A DNA stretch of 64,000 bases. Origin: Methylococcales bacterium (lineage in GTDB: Bacteria; Pseudomonadota; Gammaproteobacteria; Methylococcales; Methylomonadaceae). Below the pieces are notes generated by a model. It was not told the origin of the DNA. It made no database searches and saw nothing but the letters and a program-made list of their open reading frames with translations. The stretch lies in assembly GCA_026399015.1 (NCBI GenBank), contig JAPLRS010000040.1, forward strand, positions 1 to 64,000, given 5' to 3'. This document shows, one piece after another, positions 53,036 through 62,100 of the stretch (position 1 is the stretch's first letter; every line of letters begins with the position of its first letter). The position numbers were made by a program, and so were the translations under genes.

Positions 53036-55307
53036 GAAATTGCACAGAATAGCTGTAGTGACTAGTATTGCCACTTTTGGCCTAGCATTGGTGGGGTGTG
53101 AGTTGATTCCCTTCAAGCAAGCAGCTAAATTACCTTTAAATATTACTAATCCAAATCAATCAGATGAGGTCTTCCATCAATTAGAAAATAAAGCCCCTGT
53201 GCTTGAGCCAACTAAGGAGACTTATCTTGGTACTGATCGATATGTATCTACTACACCTCAAAAAAGCAGAGCTATAGCGACAAAGGGATCTGGTTCTTAT
53301 AGCCTAAATTTTGATGATGCTGACTTAGGTGAAGTGGCAAAAGTAGTTTTGAGTGATATTTTAGGGCAAAGTTATGTTTTAAGTCCTAAAGTCACTGGTA
53401 AAGTGACCTTGCAAACTACAGAGCCGTTAACTAAAGAGGAGTTATTACCTGCTCTGGAAATGGTGCTACGCATGAATAATGCTGCGCTAGTGAAAGATGG
53501 CAAAATTTACCATATTGAGCCTACTGCAGATGCTCTATTTACTTCTGATTTATCAGCTAAAGCAGCGGGATATCAGACGCGGGTAATACCGGTTAAAAAT
53601 GTGGCCGTACAAGATATTGTTGATATTATTAAGCCTTTAGTGCATGAAAAAACTATTTTAAATGTTGATGGTAAACGCAATATTTTAGTGGCTTCTGGTA
53701 CTGCAGATGAAATAGCAAGAGTAATTGACATGATTAATACTTTTGATATTGATGTCTTAAAAGGGCGTTCTTTTGGCCTTTTTACCTTGGTACATGTGGA
53801 TCCTGAAACGATGATTAAGGAACTGCAAGGTATTTTTTCTCAGAAAGGTAAGGGCAGTGATTCCGACTTTTTTCAATTTATACCCATTAAGCGTTTAAAT
53901 GCGGTATTAGCAGTAACTCGCCAAGCACATTACTTAGATGAAGTGGATAGTTGGGTTGTAAGATTAGATAAAGTTAATACATCTTCTGGTGGCGGGGTTA
54001 ATGTTTATAAAGTTCAGCACGCAGATGCAAAAAAGTTAGCGGCTACTCTAAATCAGATTTTTGCAAGTTCTAAAGGTAGTGGAGATAGTTCCGCTAAAGT
54101 TGCACCAGGAGAAACGGCAGAAACGCTTTCAAGCCAAGATTCTTCCAGTGGATCTGGTTCATCATCTTTGGGGTCGGGTTCTGGTAATTCTTTAAATTCT
54201 AGTGATAGTTCTTCAGACATATCAGGCTCCTCACGGATAGGTGGCTATACAAATGATGCTGTAACTGCAAACTTAGATGTTTTTGCTGCTAATGGTGTTG
54301 ATGAAGATTTGACAACAACGAAGGAATCTTCTGGAGGTACAACCGGTTCTGCTGTCGGAAATATTGGTAAAGTAAAAATTATCCCTGATATTCCTAATAA
54401 TTCAATTATCATTGTGGCTTCTGCGCAAGATTATGAAACCATCTTGCCCGTTATAACGCAATTAGATGTCATGCCCTTGCAAGTTTTGATAGACGCTACT
54501 GTAGTGGAAGTTAAGTTAACTAATGATCTGACTTATGGTATCTCTTGGTATTTAAACCATGCTGGTGGATCAGAACAATTGGGTGGTGCGGCTACGGCCG
54601 CCGCTGCCGCTGCTGCTGCTGGAACAGGAGGTTTTAGTGCTTTATATAGTTCAGGAGCGGTTAAAGCGTTATTAAATACTGAAGCTAAAGCAAGTAATTT
54701 AAATGTGATTTCGTCTCCTTCATTAATGGTTTTAAATAATGAGAAGGCTAAGATCAACGTAGGACAACAAGTACCTATTCAAACGAGTACTTCATCACTT
54801 CCTGTTTCTGGTGGTGGAGTGTTAGCTTCACCTAGTATCGCTCTTGGATCTTCAATTCAATATAAAGACACAGGGGTTACTTTGGAGGTTACCCCTAGAG
54901 TTAATGCGAATGGTATGGTGAATATGAAGCTTAAACAAGTTGTGAGTAATGTAGTTGAAAAGGCAGCAACTACAGGTGTGACATCAAGTGCAACTTTTGA
55001 TAAAAAAGAAATTACCAGTTCGGTAGCTGTTAATGACGGAGAAACGATTGTTTTAGGTGGTTTAATTGCTGATGATGTGACTAATTCTAAAGGTGGATTC
55101 CCTTTGTTAAATGACCTTCCTTATATTGGTTCGTTGTTTGGTAATACTAAAAAAGGAAATATTAAAACAGAGTTGGTGGTTTTAATTACACCTAGAGTTG
55201 TAAAAAATAAGCAAGATTCAAGAACAATTTCGGGTGAATTTAAACGTAAATTAACCGGAATATATCAGGACAATGATAAAACTTTCGTAAAACCAAGACA
55301 GTGGTAA
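53028..55307 (+). CDS. gspD: Type II secretion secretin GspD
   Basis: Lipobox GLALVGC; N-domains; VLIDATVVEVKLTNDLTYGISW; secretin VQYKDTGVTLEVTPRVN...VLGGLIADDV; start MNKKLHR chosen. Confidence 0.96.
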   Translation: MNKKLHRIAVVTSIATFGLALVGCELIPFKQAAKLPLNITNPNQSDEVFHQLENKAPVLEPTKETYLGTDRYVSTTPQKSRAIATKGSGSYSLNFDDADLGEVAKVVLSDILGQSYVLSPKVTGKVTLQTTEPLTKEELLPALEMVLRMNNAALVKDGKIYHIEPTADALFTSDLSAKAAGYQTRVIPVKNVAVQDIVDIIKPLVHEKTILNVDGKRNILVASGTADEIARVIDMINTFDIDVLKGRSFGLFTLVHVDPETMIKELQGIFSQKGKGSDSDFFQFIPIKRLNAVLAVTRQAHYLDEVDSWVVRLDKVNTSSGGGVNVYKVQHADAKKLAATLNQIFASSKGSGDSSAKVAPGETAETLSSQDSSSGSGSSSLGSGSGNSLNSSDSSSDISGSSRIGGYTNDAVTANLDVFAANGVDEDLTTTKESSGGTTGSAVGNIGKVKIIPDIPNNSIIIVASAQDYETILPVITQLDVMPLQVLIDATVVEVKLTNDLTYGISWYLNHAGGSEQLGGAATAAAAAAAAGTGGFSALYSSGAVKALLNTEAKASNLNVISSPSLMVLNNEKAKINVGQQVPIQTSTSSLPVSGGGVLASPSIALGSSIQYKDTGVTLEVTPRVNANGMVNMKLKQVVSNVVEKAATTGVTSSATFDKKEITSSVAVNDGETIVLGGLIADDVTNSKGGFPLLNDLPYIGSLFGNTKKGNIKTELVVLITPRVVKNKQDSRTISGEFKRKLTGIYQDNDKTFVKPRQW

Positions 55308-55340
55308 TTTTATAAAATAGATTAGTCTTAAATTACAGGC

Positions 55341-55381
55341 ATAAAAAAAGGGCGGGGTATTTAAATACCCCGCCCTTTTTT
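55341..55381. terminator. Bidirectional intrinsic terminator between convergent gspD and rpiA
   Basis: AAAAAAAGGGCGGGGTATTTAAATACCCCGCCCTTTTTTA perfect stem. Confidence 0.95.
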
Positions 55382-55412
55382 ATTCTTAAAGTTTTTTAAT
55401 GGTTTAAAAAGC

Positions 55413-56066
55413 TTAGCGAGTAATTACCTCATCACCTTTGCCAATTAATACGATATCAGCAGGACGGATAGCAAAAAGACCATTAGTAACAACACCGGTA
55501 ATATTGTTAATGATTTTTTCTAGTTCAACTGGATCTAAAATTGATAGATTATGTACATCTAAAATTTCGTTGTGATTATCAGTAATATAGTTTTCACGCC
55601 ATACTGGTTGACCACCTAATTTAACTAATTCTCTTGCAACATAGCTTCTTGCCATTGGGATAACTTCAACTGGTAAGGCAAATGAACCTAAAACATCAAC
55701 TGTTTTTGTTTCATCAACGATACACACAAATTTCTTGCTGGCTGCAGCAATAATTTTTTCACGTGTTAAAGCACCGCCACCACCTTTTATCATGTGTTTG
55801 TGTGGGTTAACTTCATCCGCACCATCAACATAAACATCTAAAGTACCTACTGCATTTAAATCAAATACCGGAATACCCACTTTTTTAAGATGAGCAGTGC
55901 TTACTTCAGAGCTAGAAACTGCACCTTCAATATCGCCTTTAATGTCAGCTAAATAATCTATAAAGTGTTTAACAGTAGAGCCAGTACCCACACCGATAAT
56001 TGCCACATCTTTAACATATTCTATGGCGGCTTTGGCTACTTTTTGTTTTAATTCATCTTGTGTCAT
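55413..56066 (-). CDS. rpiA: Ribose-5-phosphate isomerase A
   Basis: [44 protein letters not shown]; start MTQDELK chosen. Confidence 0.97.
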   Translation of the reverse strand: MTQDELKQKVAKAAIEYVKDVAIIGVGTGSTVKHFIDYLADIKGDIEGAVSSSEVSTAHLKKVGIPVFDLNAVGTLDVYVDGADEVNPHKHMIKGGGGALTREKIIAAASKKFVCIVDETKTVDVLGSFALPVEVIPMARSYVARELVKLGGQPVWRENYITDNHNEILDVHNLSILDPVELEKIINNITGVVTNGLFAIRPADIVLIGKGDEVITR

Positions 56067-56231
56067 GATGTTTCCGTGTTGAATAAAATAGAGTAATTCT
56101 GAAATCGGCATTTTACAGCCGATTTCAAATATGGATTTAAAATTTTTATGTTAATTGCGCTTTAAAGTAATTTATGTACAAGTATTGAATGTAATGACAT
56201 TAAACCTTAAATTACTTATTGATCGAGAGTA

Positions 56232-57251
56232 TTACAACTGACCTTGCTTAGCTAATTTCTTTTTATAAAGCACTGATGATAATACTGATAAGCCAATCAT
56301 CACAGCACCTATAAGACCAGTGATGACCTCTGAGATTTCAATTTTCATGCTTAGTAACATAATGGCCGCTAAAGAGCCGATTGCATAGTGTGCACCGTGT
56401 TCTAAAAATACATATTCGTCTAAAGTGCCTTGACGCACCAAATAGACGGTTAAGCTTCTAACGAACATTGCACCAATGGCTAAGCCTAACATGATGATAA
56501 TCACGTCTTGAGTAATTGCAAAAGCACCTATTACACCATCAAAAGAGAAAGAAGCATCTAAAACTTCTAAATATAAAAAGCTCATAACACTGCCTTTTTT
56601 AATGGCCTCAGAAACTTCTTCCCCTTCTTCTTCGTCTTCAAATAAAGCTGATAAGCTGTCTACTATTACAAATAAAATAACGCCAGATATGCCGGCAATA
56701 ACGGCTTTAAAACGAATTTCTTCAGGTAACCAAGTTTGACCAAATAATAAAATGCCTAGGGCTAGAATGATTTCAATGGATTCTAATTTTCCAAAATTAG
56801 ATAATTTTTCTTCTATATAGCCCAACCAATGTAATTCTTTGCCTTCATCAAAGATAAAAGAGAAAAATACCATTAATAAAAACATGCCACCAAAAGCTGC
56901 GATTTGCACATGTGATGCTTCAAGGTGGTGTGCATAAGTCGTCGGATCATGTAAGGCCATGTTGGCAACGCCAATAAAATCGATGCCAGTGGCGACATTA
57001 ACAATTAAAATAGGAAATAATAAGCGCATACCAAAAACAGCGATTAAAATACCCCACGTTAAGAAGTATTGTTGCCAACGTTCATCCATGCGTTTTAATA
57101 TGGATGCGTTCACAACCGCATTATCAAATGATAAACTCACTTCTAAAACGCCTAAAATAAGTGCGATAAAAGCGCCCATAGGGCCGCCCCAATAAACGGC
57201 GATGGCTAAAGAAATAGCTGTAATAATAAAAGAAAGACGAAAATGCTGCAT
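56232..57251 (-). CDS. DUF475 TerC-related integral membrane protein
   Basis: ILGVLEVSLSFDNAVVNASILKRMDERWQQYFLTWGI; LDASFSFDGVIGAFAIT. Confidence 0.93.
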   Translation of the reverse strand: MQHFRLSFIITAISLAIAVYWGGPMGAFIALILGVLEVSLSFDNAVVNASILKRMDERWQQYFLTWGILIAVFGMRLLFPILIVNVATGIDFIGVANMALHDPTTYAHHLEASHVQIAAFGGMFLLMVFFSFIFDEGKELHWLGYIEEKLSNFGKLESIEIILALGILLFGQTWLPEEIRFKAVIAGISGVILFVIVDSLSALFEDEEEGEEVSEAIKKGSVMSFLYLEVLDASFSFDGVIGAFAITQDVIIIMLGLAIGAMFVRSLTVYLVRQGTLDEYVFLEHGAHYAIGSLAAIMLLSMKIEISEVITGLIGAVMIGLSVLSSVLYKKKLAKQGQL

Positions 57252-57316
57252 AAAGTACCTTATTAATGAGAGATTTTGTGGTGCAAACTAAGACTATTTA
57301 ATTGAAAATCAAGTGA

Positions 57317-57934
57317 ATGAATAACAACGATGCTTTTTTAAGTGCTGCTCAACAACTGATTGCAGCAGGCCGATTTATTAACAGCAAAGGCTGGGTGCCT
57401 GCAACCAGTGGTAATTTTTCTATACGACTACCTGATGACACCATTGCGATTACTGTTTCCGGTAAGCACAAAGGTCATTTAGAAATAGACGATATTATGT
57501 TGATTGATGCGACTGCTCAATCCTTAGATGGTAAGAAACCTTCCGCAGAAACTCTGTTGCATACCTCTTTATATAAGCATTATTCGGACATTCAGTCAAT
57601 ATTGCATCCGCATTCACTTAACGCGACGCTGATTTCTAAAGTGTTTAAAACAGAAATCATTTTGAAAGATTATGAGTTATTAAAAGCGTTTAATGGCATT
57701 ACTACGCATGAAACTCAAATTGTGGTGCCAATCTTTCCTAATGATCAAGACATAGCACGCTTATCTGTAGTAGTAGAAGACTATTTAAAACAGCATACTG
57801 ATTGTTACGCCTATATCATCGCGGGTCATGGCTTGTATACTTGGGGACGATCAATAGATGAAACTTTACGTTACCTTGAAGCTTTAGACTTTTTATTTGA
57901 ATGTGAATTACGCCTACATGGAGTTAAAAATTAA
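57317..57934 (+). CDS. mtnB: Methylthioribulose-1-phosphate dehydratase
   Basis: Class II aldolase fold, WVPATSGNFSIRL; GHGLYTWG; adjacent to mtnD/mtnC. Confidence 0.96.
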   Translation: MNNNDAFLSAAQQLIAAGRFINSKGWVPATSGNFSIRLPDDTIAITVSGKHKGHLEIDDIMLIDATAQSLDGKKPSAETLLHTSLYKHYSDIQSILHPHSLNATLISKVFKTEIILKDYELLKAFNGITTHETQIVVPIFPNDQDIARLSVVVEDYLKQHTDCYAYIIAGHGLYTWGRSIDETLRYLEALDFLFECELRLHGVKN

Positions 57935-58491
57935 TGACAGCCCTTACTATTTATCCTGATACTCAACCAGAACAAGGTGAGATTTTTAAAGATATTATTG
58001 CTATTCAAAGCCAGTTAAAGAATATTGGCGTGCAGTTTGAGCAATGGACCAGTGAGCAAGAATTAGCCTCTGATGCAGATCAGGCTTCTGTGATTGCGGC
58101 TTATGCAACTTCTATAGATAAATTAAAAGCGGATTGTGCGTTTCAATCTGTTGATGTAATGAAGTTAAATCCTGATCACCCTGATAGAACCGTTTTTAGG
58201 CAAAAATTTTTAGCAGAGCATGTGCACGAAGATTTTGAAGTGCGCTTTTTTGTCGAAGGTCGCGGTTTATTTTATTTGCATGTAGACAATAAAGTTTATG
58301 CGGTGCTTTGTGAACAAGGTGATTTAATTAGTGTGCCGGCTGACACAAAGCATTGGTTTGATATGGGAGAGAATCCAAAATTTACTTGTATTCGTTTATT
58401 TACTACGCCCGATGGTTGGGTAGCTAATTTTACAGGCAATGACATAGCGAAAAGCTTTCCGACTTTTGATGATTATGTGGCGGCCCTGTAA
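57934..58491 (+). CDS. mtnD: Acireductone dioxygenase
   Basis: EHVHEDFEVRFFVEGRGLFYLHVD; VPADTKHWFDMG. Confidence 0.97.
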   Translation: MTALTIYPDTQPEQGEIFKDIIAIQSQLKNIGVQFEQWTSEQELASDADQASVIAAYATSIDKLKADCAFQSVDVMKLNPDHPDRTVFRQKFLAEHVHEDFEVRFFVEGRGLFYLHVDNKVYAVLCEQGDLISVPADTKHWFDMGENPKFTCIRLFTTPDGWVANFTGNDIAKSFPTFDDYVAAL

Positions 58492-59165
58492 TGATTAAAG
58501 CCATTATTACGGATATTGAAGGCACTACCTCTTCTCTTTCTTTCGTTAAAGACGTTTTATTTCCCTATGCCAGAACGCATTTAGCTGAATATGTAAAAGC
58601 CCATGCGCAAGATGACGTTATAAAAGCAGTGCTAGCCGATACTTCTAAAGAGGTGGGTAAAGATTTAGATATTGAAGATGCAATTGCAAAGTTCATTCAA
58701 TGGATAGATGAAGATAAAAAAATCACCCCGTTAAAATCTCTACAGGGTTTAATTTGGGAAGCGGGATATCAAAAAGGTGATTTTAAGGGACACGTCTATC
58801 AAGACGCGGTTGATAATTTACGCTTATGGCAGTCCAAAGGTTTGAGTTTATATATTTATTCATCAGGCTCTATTTATGCTCAAAAACTATTATTTGGTCA
58901 CACAGAATACGGTGATTTAACGCCATTATTTTCGGGTTATTTTGATACGAATATGGGTGGTAAAAGGGAGGTAGAATCATACGCAAAAATAGCCGAGCAA
59001 ATTGGTTTTTCTGCTGAACAATTACTATTTTTATCGGATATTAAAGAAGAATTAGATGCCGCTAAAGCAGTTGGTATGCATACCGTCTGGTTAACAAGAG
59101 AAGGTATTACCGATACACAAGCAGCACATTTACAAGTGCTTAATTTTGATGCGGTAGAAGTTTAA
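58491..59165 (+). CDS. mtnC: Enolase-phosphatase E1
   Basis: AIITDIEGTTSSLSFVKDVLFPYA; LFLSDIKEELDAAKAVGM. Confidence 0.97.
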   Translation: MIKAIITDIEGTTSSLSFVKDVLFPYARTHLAEYVKAHAQDDVIKAVLADTSKEVGKDLDIEDAIAKFIQWIDEDKKITPLKSLQGLIWEAGYQKGDFKGHVYQDAVDNLRLWQSKGLSLYIYSSGSIYAQKLLFGHTEYGDLTPLFSGYFDTNMGGKREVESYAKIAEQIGFSAEQLLFLSDIKEELDAAKAVGMHTVWLTREGITDTQAAHLQVLNFDAVEV

Positions 59166-59279
59166 ACTAAGACATACATACTTAAAAATTTGCGGCAGGG
59201 TTATTTAAATTTAGGCGTATTTGCTTTATTAATAGCAAGCTACGTTTTAAATGATTTAAATGCTGAGTATTGCTAAGCG

Positions 59280-60116
59280 CTACTCAGCGTAGTTCTTGTT
59301 AGGCTTTTTAACGCCTGGGCAGGCGATACTTATGCGCTGTATTGGGTTATCTAGTTTGAGTGCAGTTAATTGCCCTCCCCATAAACAACCGGTATCAATA
59401 GCATAACAATTTGGGCCTTCGTAATAACCTAAGGTAGACCAATGTCCAAAGATGATGCGCATGTCTGCGCTTTTACGTTTGGGGGCTTCAAACCAAGGTA
59501 TTAAAGTTTTGGGTTGGGAGCCAAGCGGACCACTATTAGCAAAATCAAGACGACCATTAGCATCACAATAGCGCATGCGCGTAAAGCAATTAATAATAAA
59601 GCGCTGTTTAGCAATGCCTTTTAGACTGCTAGACCAAACATTGGGTTTGTTGCCGTACATTTGCTTAAGAAAACTTTGGTAATCAGGTCCTCGTAAGGTT
59701 TTTTCTACCAAGTTAGCCATTTTTTTAGTTGTTTTAAAGTCCCATTGAGGTGGTAAGCCCGCATGAATTAAACAAAACTCAGCATTATGATGAAATAAAG
59801 GTTGATGTCTAAGCCAGTCTATTAATTCATCACGATCTGGCGCTTCAAGTATGGGTGATAATGAGCTTTTTTTGTCAGCAACTTTAGGTAAGCATGAGGC
59901 CGCTAATAAATGCATATCGTGGTTGCCAAGTACAGTGATAGCGGATTCACCTAACGCTTTAATAAAGCGTAAAGTTTCTAAAGATTTGGGGCCTCGATTA
60001 ACAAGATCACCTGCAAACCAAAGTTGATCAGTGTGTTCATCAAAAGAAATAGTATCTAAGAGTCTTAACAAGTCATCGTAACAGCCTTGAATATCTCCAA
60101 TTGCGTAAATAGACAT
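59280..60116 (-). CDS. apaH: Symmetrical bis(5'-nucleosyl)-tetraphosphatase
   Basis: YAIGDIQGCYDDLLRLLD; WFAGDLVNRGPKSLETLRF; GNHDMHLLA. Confidence 0.98.
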   Translation of the reverse strand: MSIYAIGDIQGCYDDLLRLLDTISFDEHTDQLWFAGDLVNRGPKSLETLRFIKALGESAITVLGNHDMHLLAASCLPKVADKKSSLSPILEAPDRDELIDWLRHQPLFHHNAEFCLIHAGLPPQWDFKTTKKMANLVEKTLRGPDYQSFLKQMYGNKPNVWSSSLKGIAKQRFIINCFTRMRYCDANGRLDFANSGPLGSQPKTLIPWFEAPKRKSADMRIIFGHWSTLGYYEGPNCYAIDTGCLWGGQLTALKLDNPIQRISIACPGVKKPNKNYAE

Positions 60117-60120
60117 TTAA

Positions 60121-60498
60121 TTAGTGTAGCGTCCTAGGAATAGACAAGGTGAATTTAGGTATAGTAGCATTAAAGTTTTCGCCTTCATCGGGCTGCATGG
60201 TATATAGTCCCTGCATTGTACCTACAGGCGTTTCTATAATGGCTCCACTGGTGTAACGAAATGTTTCGCCGGGCTTGAGGTAAGGTTGTTCACCAATAAC
60301 CCCATCACCTCTAACTTCTTGCAATTTGCCATTAGAATCTGTTATCAACCAATAACGGTTTAATAATTTTGCAGGGACGTCACCTTGATTAGTGATAGAT
60401 ATGGTATAGGCAAACACATATTTGTTTTCATCGGGAGCAGATTGTTCGGCTATAAAATAGGGTGTTGCTTCAACTATTATTTTGTTTTTTTCAGTCAT
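60121..60498 (-). CDS. apaG: Co2+/Mg2+ efflux protein ApaG
   Basis: YVFAYTISITNQGDVPAKLLNRYWLITDSNGK...GVIGEQPYLKPGETFRYTSG. Confidence 0.97.
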   Translation of the reverse strand: MTEKNKIIVEATPYFIAEQSAPDENKYVFAYTISITNQGDVPAKLLNRYWLITDSNGKLQEVRGDGVIGEQPYLKPGETFRYTSGAIIETPVGTMQGLYTMQPDEGENFNATIPKFTLSIPRTLH

Positions 60499-60638
60499 TA
60501 TTGGATCATATATAAAAATAATATAAATTTTTTCATGATTATTTCATCGTAACTTAATGGTAAACGCAAGCACGTATTTTAAAAAAAGCTATTAAGCGAC
60601 TATAAATTATTACAATTTACATTTATTAGGACAAGACA

Positions 60639-62006
60639 TTGCATATTCATATTTTAGGTATTTGTGGAACATTTATGGGTGGGCTAGCCGTTATTGCTAG
60701 ACAAATGGGTTATCAGGTAAGTGGCTCTGATCAAAATGTTTATCCACCGATGAGCACGCAATTACAAGAACAAGGTATTGAGTTAATGAATGGCTATCGT
60801 GCTGAGAATTTGGAAGTGACGCCAGATTTAGTCATCATTGGTAATGCTTTATCACGAGGTAATCCTGAAGTTGAAGAAGTATTAAATCGTGGCTTGAACT
60901 ATATGTCTGGGCCACAATGGTTGGCAGAACATGTGTTGCACGACAAGTGGGTCTTGGGTGTGGCGGGTACTCATGGTAAAACGACAACATCTAGTATGTT
61001 AAGTTGGATATTAGAGCACCAAGGTTTTAATCCAGGATTTTTAATTGGTGGTATCCCCTTAAACTTTGGCATCTCTGCGCGCTTAGATGGTGGAGCAGAA
61101 AATAAATCTGGCTTTTTTGTTATAGAAGCGGATGAATATGATTCGGCCTTTTTTGATAAGCGCTCAAAGTTTGTACATTATCGTCCACGCACCGCTATTC
61201 TTAATAACTTAGAATATGATCATGCGGATATTTTTCCGGATTTAGACGCTATTAAACGCCAGTTTCATCATCTGGTTAGAACCATTCCTGGTGAAGGTTT
61301 AATTATTAGTCCAGAAGTGGATGAGAATATAAATGATGTGTTGGCTATGGGATGCTGGACTCCGGTTGAACATACCTCAATTAATGGAACAGCAACATGG
61401 AATGCAAATTTATTAAAAGCGGATGGTAGCCAATTTGCCGTAATGTTTGAGGGTAATGAACAAGGTGTTGTAGATTGGAAATTAACAGGCGAACATAATG
61501 TTTATAACGCCTTATCAGCCATAACCGCGGCTAATCACATTGGTATTTTACCTAAAGATGCGATTGCCGCTTTAGGGCAGTTTGTTAACGTAAAGCGGCG
61601 TATGGAAGTATTAGCCACTATTAATGGTGTGACTCTTTATGATGATTTTGCGCATCACCCTACAGCAATCGCTACCACCTTAGATGGTTTGCGTAAGCAA
61701 GTTGGAGATGATGCTCGTATTGTGGCTATTGTTGAGCCTCGGTCAAACACTATGCGTTTAGGTATTCACACTGAAACCTTAGCAAAATCTTTAGCGCATG
61801 CAGATTTAGCGATTATGTATCAACCTATGAATTTAGATTGGGATTTAAGTAAGCTAACGCAGTATGCCGATAACATCGAAGTTTATCAGTCAATCGAATC
61901 TATTATTGCTAAGCTAAAAGTGGAAGCCTGTGCGGGTGGGCATTTTGTTTTAATGAGCAACGGTAGTTTTGGTGGTATTTATCAACGCTTGCAAGATGAA
62001 TTGTAA
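60639..62006 (+). CDS. mpl: UDP-N-acetylmuramate:L-alanyl-gamma-D-glutamyl-meso-diaminopimelate ligase (TTG start)
   Basis: HIHILGICGTFMGGLAVIARQMGYQVSGSDQNVYPPMSTQL; GTHGKTTTSSML. Confidence 0.97.
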   Translation: MHIHILGICGTFMGGLAVIARQMGYQVSGSDQNVYPPMSTQLQEQGIELMNGYRAENLEVTPDLVIIGNALSRGNPEVEEVLNRGLNYMSGPQWLAEHVLHDKWVLGVAGTHGKTTTSSMLSWILEHQGFNPGFLIGGIPLNFGISARLDGGAENKSGFFVIEADEYDSAFFDKRSKFVHYRPRTAILNNLEYDHADIFPDLDAIKRQFHHLVRTIPGEGLIISPEVDENINDVLAMGCWTPVEHTSINGTATWNANLLKADGSQFAVMFEGNEQGVVDWKLTGEHNVYNALSAITAANHIGILPKDAIAALGQFVNVKRRMEVLATINGVTLYDDFAHHPTAIATTLDGLRKQVGDDARIVAIVEPRSNTMRLGIHTETLAKSLAHADLAIMYQPMNLDWDLSKLTQYADNIEVYQSIESIIAKLKVEACAGGHFVLMSNGSFGGIYQRLQDEL

Positions 62007-62100
62007 GTGTTGATGGGTGGCGGTTTTCTCAAACAGCGCCATCGTGTATTATGTCGGACTATAAATACACCTCAGGTGTGTAAACTTTAAAGCACTCGTT

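Noticed and set aside
54533-54757. 74-aa minus-strand ORF over the GspD poly-Ala region
   Set aside because: Antisense reflection of alanine codons
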